From NCBI RefSeq assembly GCF_913778665.1, contig NZ_CAJYVQ010000008.1, positions 62,001-126,000 of the forward strand: a DNA stretch of 64,000 nt, written 5' to 3'. The DNA comes from an uncultured Stenotrophomonas sp. GTDB lineage: Bacteria; Pseudomonadota; Gammaproteobacteria; Xanthomonadales; Xanthomonadaceae. A program made the translations under genes and the position numbers. Under the pieces are notes generated by a model, which did not search any database, was not told the origin of the DNA, and was given only the letters and a program-made list of their open reading frames with translations. Positions 43,738 to 54,292 of the stretch are shown piece after piece. Each line of letters starts with the position of its first letter. Position 1 is the first letter of the stretch.

Positions 43738-44958
43738 TCAGCGGGCGGCGGCGATGGCTTTCACCCGCGCCTTGGCCAGCGCCTCGCCAATGGCCGGCCC
43801 CTTCAGGTGCGTGGTATCCAGATCACGTGCCTGCACTGACAGCGCCGCCTGGTGCAGGCGCTTGAGCGTTTCACCCTGCGGATAGTCGGCATCCTCGAAG
43901 CCGAGCCGGCCGCGTTTGTCGGCCTCGCAGCACAGCGCGATGCGCGCCACGCGTTCGGGGCGGCGCAGCGCATCACAGCGGCCCAGCAGTTCCAGCACGG
44001 TGGCATCGCGTAGTTCGTCAATGCGATGCACGTTCAGATGCTCACGGCAGACCGCTTCGGCCAGCTGCTGGTGTTCGGTCGGCACCTTCAGTCGCGCGCA
44101 TAGGGCCTTCAACGGCTTGATGCCACGCTGCTCGTGCATGACGTGGCGCGGCCATTCCTCCGGTGGGGTCAGGCCCTTGCCGAGATCGTGGGTAAGCGCG
44201 GCAAAGCCGACCAGGTCATCGCTGGGGGCCAGCTTCGCGGCCATGTCGCTGACCATTTCCTGGTGGATGCCGGTATCGACTTCCGGGTGGAATTCGGCAC
44301 GCTGCGGCACGCCATACAGCGCTTCCAGCTCGGGCAGGATCGGGCCCAGTGCATGTGCGTCGTGCAGCGTGCGCAGGAAGGCGGAGGGCCGCTCACTGAC
44401 CAGCGCCTTGCGCAGTTCCTGCCACACTCGCTCCGGCACCAGTGCCTCCAGCTCGCCACTGGCGGCGACCTCACGCATCAGTGCCATGGTTTCCGGCGCG
44501 ACACTGAACCCCAGTGGCGCGAAGCGCGCCATGAAGCGCGCCGCGCGCAGCACGCGCAACGGATCTTCCACGAACGCAGGGCCGACATGGCGCAGCACGC
44601 GTTGCTCGATATCACGCACGCCGCCGTAAGGATCCACCAGATGGCCGGTATCTTCGTCGCAGGCAATAGCGTTGATGGTGAAGTCGCGGCGCTGCAGGTC
44701 CTCTTCCAGCGTCACTGCCGGATCGGCATCGACAACGAAGCCGCGATAGCCGCGGCCGGACTTGCGCTCGGTGCGCGCCAGTGCGTATTCCTCACCGCTC
44801 TTCGGGTGCAGGAACACCGGGAAATCGCGGCCCACGGCGGTGTAACCCAGCGCCTCCATCTGCGCGGGCGTGGCGCCGACCACCACCCAGTCGCGGTCGC
44901 CGGCAGGACGCTGCAGCAGGCGGTCGCGCACGGCGCCGCCGACAAGATAGATCTTCAT
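43738..44958 (-). CDS. cca: CCA tRNA nucleotidyltransferase with HD domain
   Basis: Adds or repairs the 3' CCA of tRNAs. It is 406 aa from the ATG at 44958, giving [12 protein letters not shown] at the very N-terminus as in E. coli Cca. Catalytic Asp pair in GDRDWVVVG, motif [10 protein letters not shown] and motif [15 protein letters not shown] are present. A C-terminal HD phosphohydrolase domain (HTHDLGKGL in the family sense: ALTHDLGKG) is seen, as in gammaproteobacterial enzymes. It lies 30 bp downstream of slt, same strand. Confidence 0.95.
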   Translation of the reverse strand: MKIYLVGGAVRDRLLQRPAGDRDWVVVGATPAQMEALGYTAVGRDFPVFLHPKSGEEYALARTERKSGRGYRGFVVDADPAVTLEEDLQRRDFTINAIACDEDTGHLVDPYGGVRDIEQRVLRHVGPAFVEDPLRVLRAARFMARFAPLGFSVAPETMALMREVAASGELEALVPERVWQELRKALVSERPSAFLRTLHDAHALGPILPELEALYGVPQRAEFHPEVDTGIHQEMVSDMAAKLAPSDDLVGFAALTHDLGKGLTPPEEWPRHVMHEQRGIKPLKALCARLKVPTEHQQLAEAVCREHLNVHRIDELRDATVLELLGRCDALRRPERVARIALCCEADKRGRLGFEDADYPQGETLKRLHQAALSVQARDLDTTHLKGPAIGEALAKARVKAIAAAR

Positions 44959-44988
44959 GGGCGGGATCATCGCACGACCGCGGTGCGA

Positions 44989-46962
44989 TCAATCCCCGCC
45001 CTGGTCAGCGTTGGCGGCGCAGCTGAAGTTCTTGCGCTTGTCGACCAGGCGGCCCATCAGGCGGTCGCTCAGCGGCAGGGCATCGCCGTTGAGACGCCAG
45101 TCGTAGATCACGCTGAAGGCCAGCACGCGGGCGACGTACTCGCGGGTTTCCTTGTAGCTGATGGTCTCGATCCACAGGTCCGGATCAAAGCCCGGGCGCT
45201 GGCCCTGCCAACGTGCGGTCGGGGTCGGGCCGGCGTTGTACGCGGCGATGGTCACGTACGGCAGGCCGTCGTACTTGTTCATCAGCTGGCGCAGGTAGGC
45301 GGTGCCGATGGCGATGTTGGTGTCCGGGTCGTACAGGCTGTCGGCGCCGCCATAGCCGGTCAGGCCGATGGACTTGGCCACGCTGGCACCGGTGGCCGGC
45401 AGCACCTGCATCAGGCCCATGGCATTGGCGGGCGAGCGCGCGCGCGGGGTGAAGGTGCTTTCAGCGCGGATCTCCGCAGCCACCCAGGCCGGGTCGATCG
45501 CATTGCGTGCTGATTCACGGCGGATGGTGGCGTCGTGGTGCAGCGGGAAGCGCAGGTCGTACAGGCGCTGCTCCTGCGGCTGCTTGCCCAGTGCGAACAC
45601 GGCGCGATCAAACCAGCCGTTGTCCTGCGCCACGCGCACGGCGAGCCGGCGCTGGGTGTCATCGAAGCGCGACAGCGCGCTGTTCCACTCAGCCACGGCC
45701 CAGCCGGTGCGGTCGATCTGGTACAGCGCCATCGCGCGCTGGATGGCCGGGTCACGCGCGATCGCCGCCTGTGCCTGCGCACTGTCATTCGGCTTCCACG
45801 GACACAGCGTGTAGCCCTGCTGCAGCTTGTCGGCGGCAAGGAAACCATGGAAGGTCGGTGCGCGCGCGGCATCGCGGAACAGCGGCTGCGCCTGCTGGGC
45901 CTGGCCTGTCTTTTCCAGCATGCGGCCTTCGAAGTAGCGCCAGCGCGGGTCGCTGCGCTGCTTGCTGCCCATCTTGCGGATCGCGGTCAGCGCTGCCGGC
46001 CAATCGCCGCGCGACATTGCTTCGCGCACGCGCCATTCGTGCAGCCGCTCGTCGTAGGCCGACTCCGGTACCGCGTTGAGGCGGCGTGCCGAATCGGGCA
46101 GGTAGGAGGCCACCGTCCACAGTGCGATCTGGTACAGCACCTGGCCCTGCTGCCCGGCGCTCAGGCCCAGCGCCTGCGCGTACTGCGGCAGCTGCTGTTC
46201 GGTGGCGGCCGGGTCGGCCTTGGCCAGCTTGGCCAGGCCGTCGGTGGCGATGCGCCGGCTGCGCTCGTTGCGCGGCCAGTTCAACGCGCTGGCATTGGGC
46301 GTGTCGACGAAGGCGGCGTAGCTGTTGGCCTGGGCCAAGTCGGCGGCGGGCAGGCCGCGCGCGGCGCTGCGCATCACTGCCGGTTGCTGTGCGTCGGCGG
46401 CAGCGTCGATGCGTTCCCAGCGCAGGGCGTCGCTCAGGCCGCCTTGTGCCTGCAGCACGGCGAATACCGCGTCGCAGCCGTCCGGCAGCGACTTGCCGTT
46501 CTTGCGCCACAGGTCCTGCGCTTCGCTGATCCACTGCGGATCGACCTTGCCGGTCACCTGGCGTGCGGTCAGCTGCGCACAGCGCAGCCCGACGTTGTCG
46601 GTGGGCGCCCAGTTGGCCAGCAGGGTCGGCCAGTCCTGGCGGCGCGCGACGGAGGGCAGCCAGACGCTGCGGAAGGTGGTGGCCACGGCCTGGCCGTCGT
46701 AACGCTTGAGGAAGGCCTGCGCCTGCGCGGTATCGACCGTGTCGATGTTGCGGCGCAGGTTGGCGTACTCCAGCCAGCCATACGCAGGATGGCGGCTGAG
46801 CGCAGCGGCCTGGCCAGGATCGAACTGGCCACGTTCGGCCGCAGCGATCGCGGCCTTCAGCTGCGCGTTCTGGGCGTCGAGGGACTGGGCGTTGGCGCAG
46901 CCGATCAGCAGCGTGGTGGCCAAGGGCAGCAGGGACAGGGCGGTGGGAGTGCGTCGGGTCAT
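44989..46962 (-). CDS. slt: soluble-type lytic murein transglycosylase (Slt70)
   Basis: 657 aa. The ATG at 46962 gives a signal with LLIGCAN, a possible lipobox, so it may be lipid-anchored. The long alpha-helical superhelix ring is followed by a C-terminal goose-type lysozyme domain. The catalytic Glu lies in EIRAESTFTPRARSPANAMGLMQVLPATG and the family block IAIGTAYLRQLMNKYDGLPYVTIAAYNAGP follows. It cleaves glycan with 1,6-anhydro product. It is divergent from the ExbD-like gene. Confidence 0.94.
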   Translation of the reverse strand: MTRRTPTALSLLPLATTLLIGCANAQSLDAQNAQLKAAIAAAERGQFDPGQAAALSRHPAYGWLEYANLRRNIDTVDTAQAQAFLKRYDGQAVATTFRSVWLPSVARRQDWPTLLANWAPTDNVGLRCAQLTARQVTGKVDPQWISEAQDLWRKNGKSLPDGCDAVFAVLQAQGGLSDALRWERIDAAADAQQPAVMRSAARGLPAADLAQANSYAAFVDTPNASALNWPRNERSRRIATDGLAKLAKADPAATEQQLPQYAQALGLSAGQQGQVLYQIALWTVASYLPDSARRLNAVPESAYDERLHEWRVREAMSRGDWPAALTAIRKMGSKQRSDPRWRYFEGRMLEKTGQAQQAQPLFRDAARAPTFHGFLAADKLQQGYTLCPWKPNDSAQAQAAIARDPAIQRAMALYQIDRTGWAVAEWNSALSRFDDTQRRLAVRVAQDNGWFDRAVFALGKQPQEQRLYDLRFPLHHDATIRRESARNAIDPAWVAAEIRAESTFTPRARSPANAMGLMQVLPATGASVAKSIGLTGYGGADSLYDPDTNIAIGTAYLRQLMNKYDGLPYVTIAAYNAGPTPTARWQGQRPGFDPDLWIETISYKETREYVARVLAFSVIYDWRLNGDALPLSDRLMGRLVDKRKNFSCAANADQGGD

Positions 46963-47174
46963 GGCGACCAGCATAGCGGGGGCTGGCTGAATTCAGTTTC
47001 GCATCGCATGCACGCCGCGGATGGAGTGGGCAGGCGATGGACCTTGGCGGGGCGGGGAAGCGCATGCACGGTGCGGCAGAAGCGAAAACCCTGGCGGGTA
47101 TCGCAATCGTGCGATGATTCTGGCACAGCGCGGCCCGCCTGCCGTGGGTCGCTGTTTCCGCGAGGGAGCGTGGT

Positions 47175-47585
47175 ATGCGCTATGCGTCTTTGCACGGTGG
47201 TGCGCTGATGTCCGGCATCAATCTGGCGCCGCTGGTGGATGTGCTGCTGGTGTTGCTGGCGCTGGTGGTGACCACCTTGCCGATGGCGCAGACGACGGCG
47301 GTGCGGCCGTTCGAACAGCGCACGGTGTGCCCGCCGGGGCCCGGCCACGCGCTGCCGGCATCGATCGCGCTGCGCCTCGATGCGGCCGGCGGCGTGTACT
47401 GGAATGGCCGGCCATTGGACAACCCGGCACTGCAGCGCGCGCTTGCCCAGCTCCAGCAGTTGCCGCCGGCGCGCCAGCCCGCGCTGCACCTGACCACCGC
47501 CGACAGCACCGACTACGGTGACATGGCGCGGGTGCTGCTCGCCATCGAGGAGCATGGCCTTCGCGTCACGGCGCAGGCCTACTAG
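47175..47585 (+). CDS. orphan ExbD/TolR-like protein
   Basis: 136 aa. The start at 47175 follows AGGGAG at normal spacing; an in-frame ATG at 47208 is an alternative. One membrane helix near the N-terminus has NLAPLVDVLLVLLALVVTTLP, with the proton-path Asp (LVDVLLVLL) typical of ExbD/TolR. A periplasmic domain ends in LHTTADSTDYGDMARVLLAI-like sequence. No exbB/tolQ partner is adjacent. TonB receptors encoded nearby make a link to energised transport plausible but unproven. Confidence 0.85.
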   Translation: MRYASLHGGALMSGINLAPLVDVLLVLLALVVTTLPMAQTTAVRPFEQRTVCPPGPGHALPASIALRLDAAGGVYWNGRPLDNPALQRALAQLQQLPPARQPALHLTTADSTDYGDMARVLLAIEEHGLRVTAQAY

Positions 47586-47701
47586 CGGCGGCCGCCCAAA
47601 GCGCGCTTGATGACCGCGGGGAAATCTCGGCGCGTGCTGTCGTGCCCGGCATTAAACCGTCCGCTTCGAACAGTACCGTCCGGTCTTTAACTGCACCCAT
47701 C

Positions 47702-47728
47702 TGACGCAATCGGTCGTCAATTGCGTCA
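47702..47728. promoter_or_regulatory. perfect 9-bp inverted repeat upstream of TonB receptor
   Basis: TGACGCAAT, 9-bp spacer, ATTGCGTCA. It is centred 140 bp before the receptor start at 47855. The two arms are about 1.7 helical turns apart centre to centre, suiting a dimeric regulator. A direct repeat ACCGTCCG lies ~45 bp upstream. Confidence 0.55.
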
Positions 47729-47854
47729 ATTCCACGTGAAAGGGTGTCGATCGTCACGCCGGGAATTTTACCGCTTGTTTACAAAGGAGACGCTGCCGCC
47801 CTGCAGGGGGGACGCGGCAGTCCATGTCCCGACATTCCTTTGGAGAGAGAGCGA

Positions 47855-50716
47855 ATGATTCACCTGCATCACCGCCCGTTGGCGGTTGCCGTTGCGCTGT
47901 GCGTGACGGCCCTGGCACCACTGGGTGCCGCTGCACAATCCACCACCAACCTGGATGCGGTGGAAGTGACCGGTACCCGCATCAAGCGCGCTGAAGTCGA
48001 AGGCCAGGTGCCGATCCAGACTCTGACCCGTGGCGACATCGAGCGCACCGGCCTGACCTCGATCGGCGAGGTACTGCAGCAGCTGACCGGCTCCGGCTCG
48101 GCGCTCAACGCCAAGTTCAACTCCTCCGGCAACTTCGGCTTCCCGCCCGATGGCAGTGGCGTGGGCGCCGGTTCGGCGCAGGTCGATCTGCGCCACCTGG
48201 GTGCCAAGCGCGTGCTGGTGCTGGTCGATGGCATCCGCTGGGTCAATGAATCCTCGGCGTCCGGCGTGGGCTCGGCCACCGACCTCAACACCATTCCGCT
48301 GGCCATCGTCGAGCGCATCGAAGTGCTGGAGGACGGCGCGTCGTCGCTGTACGGCTCCGACGCCATTGCCGGCGTTGTCAACATCATCACCCGCCGCGAT
48401 TTCGATGGTGGCCAGGTGACGCTGAACTACGGCGAGTACAGCAAGGGCGACGGCACGCAGAAGGGCGTGGACCTGGCCTGGGGCAAGAGCGGTGATCGCT
48501 TCAGCCTGTTCCTGGGCGCCAGCTGGACCAAGCAGGACCCGGTGTTCGCCAAGGACCGAGAGCAGTCACGCTTCCCGATTCCGGGCACCGGCCTGGCCTT
48601 CGGCAGCGGCGGCATTCCGCAGGGCCGCTTCATGTTCACAGACCCGAACACGGGCGCGGTGCAGAACATCGTGCCGAACACCGGCGTGAGCAATCCGCGT
48701 TACGACGGCAGTGCCGGTTGCAGCCGCACGGATGACTACCACTGCTTCACCACCGCCGACCGCTTCAACTTCGCCGAATACAACATGGTGCTGACGCCGT
48801 CGGAGCGCAAAGGCCTGTTCGGGCAGTTCCGCTTTGACATCACCGATAACGTGCAGTGGTACGTCAAGGCGCTGGGCAACCGCCGCGAGTCGACCAACCA
48901 GGCTGGCCCCGAGCCGCTGTTCTTCGGCCCCGATGGCGCCACCGGCAATCCGCTGGCCGACAACATCGTGGTCTCGCGCCTGAACCCGTACAACCCCTTC
49001 GGCTTCGATCTGGTCTCCGGCGACAACATGAGCCTGATCGGCCGGCGCCCGGTGGAAGGTGGCGCGCGCGTGTTCAAGCAGCAGGTGGACACCACTTACT
49101 TCGCCACCGGCCTGGTCGGTGACTTCCATGCCGCCGACCGCAGCTGGTACTGGGATGTCAACGGCATGTACAGCAAGAACAAGGCCGAGCAGACCAACTA
49201 CGGCAGCTATGACATCTACAAGGTGAACATGGCGCTGGGCGATCCGGCGGTGTGCGCGGCCACGCCGGGCTGCGTGCCGCTGAACATCTTCGGCGGCGCC
49301 GGCTCGATCACCCCGGACATGCTGAAGTGGATCCAGCCGGTGGTGCGTGACCGCAGCCAGAACGAGCTGAGCCTGTTCACCGCCAACCTGTCCAGCGAGC
49401 TGTTCTCGCTGCCGGCCGGCCCGGTGTCGTTCGCCACCGGCCTCGAGCACCGCAGGTACAAGGGTTCCTACCAGCCCGATCCGCTGACGGTGATCGGCCA
49501 TTACAACGGTGTGCCGTCGCAGCCGACCTCCGGTTCCTATGATGTCAACGAGGCCTACCTGGAGCTGAGCGTGCCGATCTTTGCCGACTCCCCGTTCGGC
49601 AAGAAGCTGGACCTGAGCCTGGCGGGCCGCTATTCGGACTACTCCACCTTCGGCGGCGAGTTCACACCGAAGTACGGCCTGCGCTGGCAGGTGACCGATG
49701 ACTTCGTGCTGCGCACGACCTACGCCGAGGGCTTCCGCGCGCCTTCGATCGGTGAACTGTATGGCTCGGCGGCGCGTGCCGACCTGCAGCTGTTCGACCC
49801 GTGCTCGGTGGGCCTGGGCGGTACGCCGCCGCGTGGCAGCGCGGCCAACTGCGCCGCACTGGGCGTGCCGGCCGGCTTCCAGCAGGCCAACTCGCAGATC
49901 TCGGTGACCACCGGCGGCAACCGCGAGCTGGACCCGGAGCGTTCGCGCAGCTTCAGCGCCGGCTTCGTGTGGAGCCCATGGTTCGGCAACAACGCATCGT
50001 GGTCGGAGCGCTTCGATGTGGAGGTGACCTTCTACCGCCATGCGATCGACGGCGCGATCCAGGCGATCAACGCGCAGACCCAGCTGGACCTGTGCGTGGA
50101 TACGCTGGACCCGATCTACTGCAATGGCATTACCCGTGCCAGCACCGGTGCGGTCAGCAGCTTCAACAACCGCCTGACCAACCTGGGGTCGATCAAGACC
50201 GATGGCTGGGACGTGGATCTGTACTGGACGCTGCCCCAGACCTCCATCGGCCAGTTCAAGCTGGCGTGGAAGAACACCTTCGTCGGCCGTTACGAGGCCA
50301 CCGGCGCGGCCGGGCAGAAGCAGCCGCAGAAGCCGGGCGTGGAAGTGGCGGACAGTTCGATTCCGGAGTGGACCAGCAACGCCAGCATCGCCTGGACGAT
50401 GGACCGCTGGAGCGCCAACTGGACGGTGCGCCACATCTCAGAGCTGACCGAGAACTGCGGCGATGCCGCGGCATTCCCGGTGTGCAGCAACCAGGCGGCC
50501 GGGACCAACACGCTGTCGGCTACCACCTTCCACGACATGCAGGTGGGTTACAGGATCGACTGGATGAAGGGGTTGCAGCTGACCGCTGGCCTGAACAACG
50601 TGTTCGACAAGGACCCGCCGATCTGCCTGTCGTGCTCGTTGAACGGTTACGACGCTTCGACGTATGACATCCCGCGTGGCCGTTACTGGTACCTGCGCGC
50701 GGACCTGCGGTTCTGA
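47855..50716 (+). CDS. TonB-dependent receptor, substrate unknown
   Basis: 953 aa from the ATG at 47855 with GGAGAGAGA upstream; a longer in-frame reading from 47744 lacks a signal peptide at its start. Signal peptide ends AAAQS (~25). The plug has [42 protein letters not shown] and [30 protein letters not shown]. The barrel ends [10 protein letters not shown]. Periplasmic or loop cysteines in pairs ([33 protein letters not shown]) suggest disulfides in extracellular loops. No catabolic neighbour reveals the substrate. Confidence 0.9.
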   Translation: MIHLHHRPLAVAVALCVTALAPLGAAAQSTTNLDAVEVTGTRIKRAEVEGQVPIQTLTRGDIERTGLTSIGEVLQQLTGSGSALNAKFNSSGNFGFPPDGSGVGAGSAQVDLRHLGAKRVLVLVDGIRWVNESSASGVGSATDLNTIPLAIVERIEVLEDGASSLYGSDAIAGVVNIITRRDFDGGQVTLNYGEYSKGDGTQKGVDLAWGKSGDRFSLFLGASWTKQDPVFAKDREQSRFPIPGTGLAFGSGGIPQGRFMFTDPNTGAVQNIVPNTGVSNPRYDGSAGCSRTDDYHCFTTADRFNFAEYNMVLTPSERKGLFGQFRFDITDNVQWYVKALGNRRESTNQAGPEPLFFGPDGATGNPLADNIVVSRLNPYNPFGFDLVSGDNMSLIGRRPVEGGARVFKQQVDTTYFATGLVGDFHAADRSWYWDVNGMYSKNKAEQTNYGSYDIYKVNMALGDPAVCAATPGCVPLNIFGGAGSITPDMLKWIQPVVRDRSQNELSLFTANLSSELFSLPAGPVSFATGLEHRRYKGSYQPDPLTVIGHYNGVPSQPTSGSYDVNEAYLELSVPIFADSPFGKKLDLSLAGRYSDYSTFGGEFTPKYGLRWQVTDDFVLRTTYAEGFRAPSIGELYGSAARADLQLFDPCSVGLGGTPPRGSAANCAALGVPAGFQQANSQISVTTGGNRELDPERSRSFSAGFVWSPWFGNNASWSERFDVEVTFYRHAIDGAIQAINAQTQLDLCVDTLDPIYCNGITRASTGAVSSFNNRLTNLGSIKTDGWDVDLYWTLPQTSIGQFKLAWKNTFVGRYEATGAAGQKQPQKPGVEVADSSIPEWTSNASIAWTMDRWSANWTVRHISELTENCGDAAAFPVCSNQAAGTNTLSATTFHDMQVGYRIDWMKGLQLTAGLNNVFDKDPPICLSCSLNGYDASTYDIPRGRYWYLRADLRF

Positions 50717-50792
50717 TGAGGGGACGGCGCCGGGCCCAGCCCGGCGCCGTTGCAGGGTCGAGCCATGCTCGACTCCACAGAGCCGGGTTGCC

Positions 50793-52934
50793 TCAGAACG
50801 ACCAAGTGAACGTCAGCGAGCCGTTGCGGCCTTCGCCATAGCCACCATAGCCGTAGATCTGCGCGTAGTACTTCTTGTCCAGCAGGTTGTTGAGGTTGGC
50901 CTGCACGCTGAACTGCGGTGCGATGCGGTAGCGCACGAAGGCACCGACCAGGGCGTAGGCATCCTGGTTGAAGCGGCCATACACCGGGTCGGTGTAATAG
51001 ATGCCGTTCTGCCAGTTCACGCCGCCGCCGAACGTCAGCGCGGTCAGCGACTGCGGGGTGTAGCTGGTGTAGGCCTTGATCGCGGTCTGCGGCAGCTGGG
51101 TGTTGATGTCGTTGCCATTGATATCCTTGGCCACGTAGCGCGAGGCACCGAAGGTGGCGTTCCAGCCCGGGGCCAGCTCACCGTTCAGTTCGAACTCCAC
51201 GCCACGGCTGACGGTGCCGCGCGCGGCGACGTAGGCGTACTCGTTGGCCGAGCCGTCGACGAAGCCACCGGTCTGCTGCGCGACGTTGTCCTGCTCGATG
51301 CGGAACACCGCCAGCGAGGCGTTCAGGCGATTGTCGAACCATGCGCCCTTGATGCCCACTTCGTAGCTCTTGCCGTCCACCGGATCGAGGTAGCGCCCCT
51401 GCTGGTTGCGGTAAGTCTGCGGCTGGAAGATCTCGGTGTAGCTGGCGTAGGTCGACCAGGTGTCGTTGATGTCGAACACCAGGCCGGCATACGGCGTGGT
51501 CACCTTGTGGCTGAAGCGGCTGAGCGTTGCGCCTTCGGTGCCGTCCAGGCTCCAGTCGGTGTAGCGCGCGCCGAGGATCAGCTTGAGCGGATCGGCCAGC
51601 GACAGGCGCGTGGCGGCGTAGGCGGCCTTCTGCTTGATGGCGCCCTGGCTCTGGGTCGGCAGCGCGGCCGCCCAGTTCGGCTCCGGGAAGCTGCCGGTCC
51701 AGGTGAGGTAGTTGTCCAGCGGCGCCCAGGCCGACTGGAAGTCGCCGGTGTTCACGTACTCGCGCTTGTTGTAGCTCAGGCCGGCCATGAACTGGTGCTC
51801 GCGGCCAAACAGCTGGAACGGGCCATCAACGTAACCATCGACGCCATCCACCTTGCGGTGGGTCTTGTAGTAGCCGGCCATCGGCAGCACGCCGGCGCCG
51901 GTGGTCTTGTTGAAGCCGCCGCCGTAGAACGGATAGAACAGCTTGTCGTCGGCATCGGTGCGGTCGTGGGTGGCGCCGATCTTGAACTTCCAGCCGTTGC
52001 CGAAGGCGTGCTGCAGGGTGGCGAAGGCACGCTTGCTGGTGGTGTCCCAGAAGGTCCAGTCCGGCGACGGATTGAACGAGGTCGGGTAGTTGGTTTCGGT
52101 GCCGTCGGAGAACCACATCGGGAAGCCGCCCCAGGTGGGGGCGGCGGCCTTCTTGTGCTGGTAGTCGTAGCCCACGCTCAGCTGCGTGTCCGGGGTCAGG
52201 TCGGCGTCGATGACCGCATAGCCCAGGGTTTTGCGCTGGTTGTAGCGGTCGACCTGCGAATCGGTATCCAGATAGCTGCCGATCACGCGGCCGCGCACGG
52301 TGCCGCTGGCGTTGAGCGCGCTGCCCACGTCCACGGTGGTGCGGGTGCGGCCCCAGCTGCCGACGTTCACCGACACGCTGCCGGCCAGCTGGGCGCTGTC
52401 GGCGTGCTTGCGGATCAGGTTCACCGATGCGGACGGATTGCCGGCACCACTGAGCAGGCCGGTGGCGCCACGCACTACTTCCACGCGGTCGTACAGCGCC
52501 AGGTCCAGGCCGGAGTCACCATAGCTCCAGTTCTGCACCATCTGCGTGGGCAGGCCATCGAACTGGTAGGCATCGATGTAGAAACCACGCGCGTAGAACT
52601 CGGTACGCTCGCTGTCGGACTGGGTGCTGGTCACGCCGGTGGTGTTGGCCAGCACGTCGATGATGTCGTCCAGGTTCTGATCTTCGATGCGCTGGTGGCT
52701 GATGATGCTGATCGACTGCGGGATCTCGCGCGGCGCCAGGTCGAAGCGGGTACCGGCCGAGGTGCGGCGCACCGAATAGCCTTCGGCGCGCTCGCCCTTC
52801 ACCACGACCTTGTCGAGGGTGGTCGGGTCGGCAGCGGTCTCGGCGGAGACGGCCGGGGCCACGGCGCAGAGGGCAACGAGCACGGCAACGGACAGCCGCT
52901 GCGGCTGCAGGTGACGGGAAGCGGAACGGGTCAT
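50793..52934 (-). CDS. TonB-dependent siderophore receptor
   Basis: 713 aa, FpvA/FhuE-like class. Signal peptide ends AVSAE (~32). The plug has KVVVKGERAEGYSVRRTSAGTRFDLAPREIPQSISIISHQRIEDQ and ALYDRVEVVRGATGLLSGAGNPSASVNLIRK, the signature of ferric-siderophore receptors. The barrel ends GSLTFTWSF. There is no N-terminal signalling domain, so it is not an FpvA-type sigma regulator. A Fur-box-like sequence at 53044-53061 fits iron control. Which siderophore it takes up is unknown. Confidence 0.92.
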   Translation of the reverse strand: MTRSASRHLQPQRLSVAVLVALCAVAPAVSAETAADPTTLDKVVVKGERAEGYSVRRTSAGTRFDLAPREIPQSISIISHQRIEDQNLDDIIDVLANTTGVTSTQSDSERTEFYARGFYIDAYQFDGLPTQMVQNWSYGDSGLDLALYDRVEVVRGATGLLSGAGNPSASVNLIRKHADSAQLAGSVSVNVGSWGRTRTTVDVGSALNASGTVRGRVIGSYLDTDSQVDRYNQRKTLGYAVIDADLTPDTQLSVGYDYQHKKAAAPTWGGFPMWFSDGTETNYPTSFNPSPDWTFWDTTSKRAFATLQHAFGNGWKFKIGATHDRTDADDKLFYPFYGGGFNKTTGAGVLPMAGYYKTHRKVDGVDGYVDGPFQLFGREHQFMAGLSYNKREYVNTGDFQSAWAPLDNYLTWTGSFPEPNWAAALPTQSQGAIKQKAAYAATRLSLADPLKLILGARYTDWSLDGTEGATLSRFSHKVTTPYAGLVFDINDTWSTYASYTEIFQPQTYRNQQGRYLDPVDGKSYEVGIKGAWFDNRLNASLAVFRIEQDNVAQQTGGFVDGSANEYAYVAARGTVSRGVEFELNGELAPGWNATFGASRYVAKDINGNDINTQLPQTAIKAYTSYTPQSLTALTFGGGVNWQNGIYYTDPVYGRFNQDAYALVGAFVRYRIAPQFSVQANLNNLLDKKYYAQIYGYGGYGEGRNGSLTFTWSF

Positions 52935-53043
52935 GGGAGTCCTGGACGGGCACGCGCTCCGCCGGTATCCAGGAGGCGAGGCGCTACGGAGTGGGGATAG
53001 GACAGGCAGGCCGTCCTGGCGCTACCGGAAACGAAAGAATCGT

Positions 53044-53061
53044 AATACGAACTATTCCCAT
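53044..53061 (-). promoter_or_regulatory. Fur box candidate
   Basis: On the minus strand ATGGGAATAGTTCGTATT matches the Fur-type ATGAGAATCATTCTCATT at 13 of 18 positions by eye. It is 110 bp upstream of the siderophore receptor start, in a locally AT-rich stretch. Confidence 0.55.
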
Positions 53062-53108
53062 TTACAAATCATGAACGCGCCGACCGGCTGTTCACCGAGC
53101 CGGGTGGG

Positions 53109-53660
53109 TCAGTGCAGCAGCGGCAGCGGGTCGCGTGCGCCATCGGCGCCGTAGATGCCCCAGTGCAGGTGGGGCGGGGTGCCCTTGGCGTTGCCGCTGT
53201 CGCCGACATGGCCGAGCAGGTCGCCGGGCTGCACCACCTGGCCGCGTGCCAGTCCTTCGGCCCAGTCGTCCAGATGGGCGTAGTAGTAACGCTCGCGGGC
53301 CGGCCCGATCACCCAGACCTGGCGCCCGCCCAGTCCGCCTTCACGGACGTCGGCGATGACGCCAACCGTGGCGCTGCGCACGGGGGTGCCACGGCTGGCG
53401 AAGATATCGATGCCGGCGTGCGAGCGATCACGGCCGCGTGGTGCGCCGAACGTATCGGCGATCTGCCGTGGGCGCACGCCCTCCACCGGTACCGGCAGCT
53501 GCGTGGCCGGCGGCATCCGTGCCAGTGACCAGAGCATTCGCGGCGCGGCCGCCCACGGGCTGTTCCACAATGCCATCGCCGCAACGATAGCGATGGCCAG
53601 GAACAAGCCACGCAGCAACCAGCGGCGCAGGCGATGGGCGGGGGACGGTGTTGTGCTCAT
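53109..53660 (-). CDS. M23-family metallopeptidase, membrane-anchored
   Basis: 183 aa. One N-terminal membrane helix (~12-32), then an LytM/M23 domain. Zinc-site motifs HAGIDIFASRGTP (H-x3-D) and HLHWG (HxH) are intact, with YYYAHLDDW before it. This predicts an active peptidoglycan endopeptidase rather than an EnvC-type pseudo-enzyme. Its start lies next to a SMAG repeat and the lrp-like gene. Confidence 0.9.
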   Translation of the reverse strand: MSTTPSPAHRLRRWLLRGLFLAIAIVAAMALWNSPWAAAPRMLWSLARMPPATQLPVPVEGVRPRQIADTFGAPRGRDRSHAGIDIFASRGTPVRSATVGVIADVREGGLGGRQVWVIGPARERYYYAHLDDWAEGLARGQVVQPGDLLGHVGDSGNAKGTPPHLHWGIYGADGARDPLPLLH

Positions 53661-53671
53661 GGTTTTCGATT

Positions 53672-53741
53672 GTAGAGTCGAGCCATGCTCGATGCCGGTC
53701 GCATTGCGATCAGAAGGCAGTCGAGCACGGCTCGACTCTAC
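53672..53741. repeat. SMAG-type GTAG repeat (inverted dimer) ending on the lrp stop
   Basis: GTAGAGTCGAGCCATGCTCGA ... GTCGAGCACGGCTCGACTCTAC. The terminal CTAC read on the minus strand (GTAG) supplies the TAG stop of the Lrp-family gene. Confidence 0.85.
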
Positions 53742-54220
53742 AGGCCTGGCAGCAGCGGCACCTCAAAGCTCCGCTTCAATGTGCCCAGTGCCACCGACGT
53801 GCGGAAGCGCTCGATGTTGTCATCGCCGCCGAACAGGCGCTCGGTGATTGTTTCGTACTCCTCCATCGACGCGGCCGAAAGCAGCAGCAGGAAATCGCCG
53901 TCGCCGGTGATCGAGTAGCACTGCTGCACAGCGGGGTCGTCCTGCACGCGGCGCTTGAACGGCGCAAGGCGCTCGCGCTGTTCACTGACCACGCGCACTT
54001 CGACGATGATGGTCAGTGGCCGCCCGACCATCGCGGCAGCAACCACCGCCACGTTGGCGGCGATCACGCCGCTGTCCTGCAGACGCTTGATCCGGCGCTG
54101 CACGGCCGGGGTGGACAGGTGCACGGCCTCGGCGATTTCGCGTTGCGGCAGGGTGTTGTTCCGCTGCAGCAGCTCCAGGATGGCGCGGTCGAAACTGTCG
54201 AGCACGGGGGCGGTGGCCAT
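53738..54220 (-). CDS. Lrp/AsnC-family transcription regulator
   Basis: 160 aa from the ATG at 54220; a GTG at 54238 with GAGGG upstream would give 166 aa. N-terminal HTH (LDSFDRAILELLQRNNTLPQREIAEAVHLSTPAVQRRIKRLQDSGVI) and C-terminal RAM ligand domain (CYSITGDGDFLLLLSAASMEEYE). It is divergent by 72 bp from an RhtA-like exporter gene, a common pairing in which the regulator controls export of the amino acid it senses. That exporter is broken here. Confidence 0.9.
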   Translation of the reverse strand: MATAPVLDSFDRAILELLQRNNTLPQREIAEAVHLSTPAVQRRIKRLQDSGVIAANVAVVAAAMVGRPLTIIVEVRVVSEQRERLAPFKRRVQDDPAVQQCYSITGDGDFLLLLSAASMEEYETITERLFGGDDNIERFRTSVALGTLKRSFEVPLLPGL

Positions 54221-54292
54221 GGCGAGCAGAAGTTTCACAAACGGGCCCTCAATTGAGCCAAGTGCTCGGCGCCGGCGCAATAGACTTCGCCC

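Noticed and set aside
47566..47757. Small minus-strand frame with GTG start covering the inverted repeat upstream of the TonB receptor
   Set aside because: No RBS or recognisable domain, and it overlaps the ExbD-like gene end; the palindrome explains the region better.
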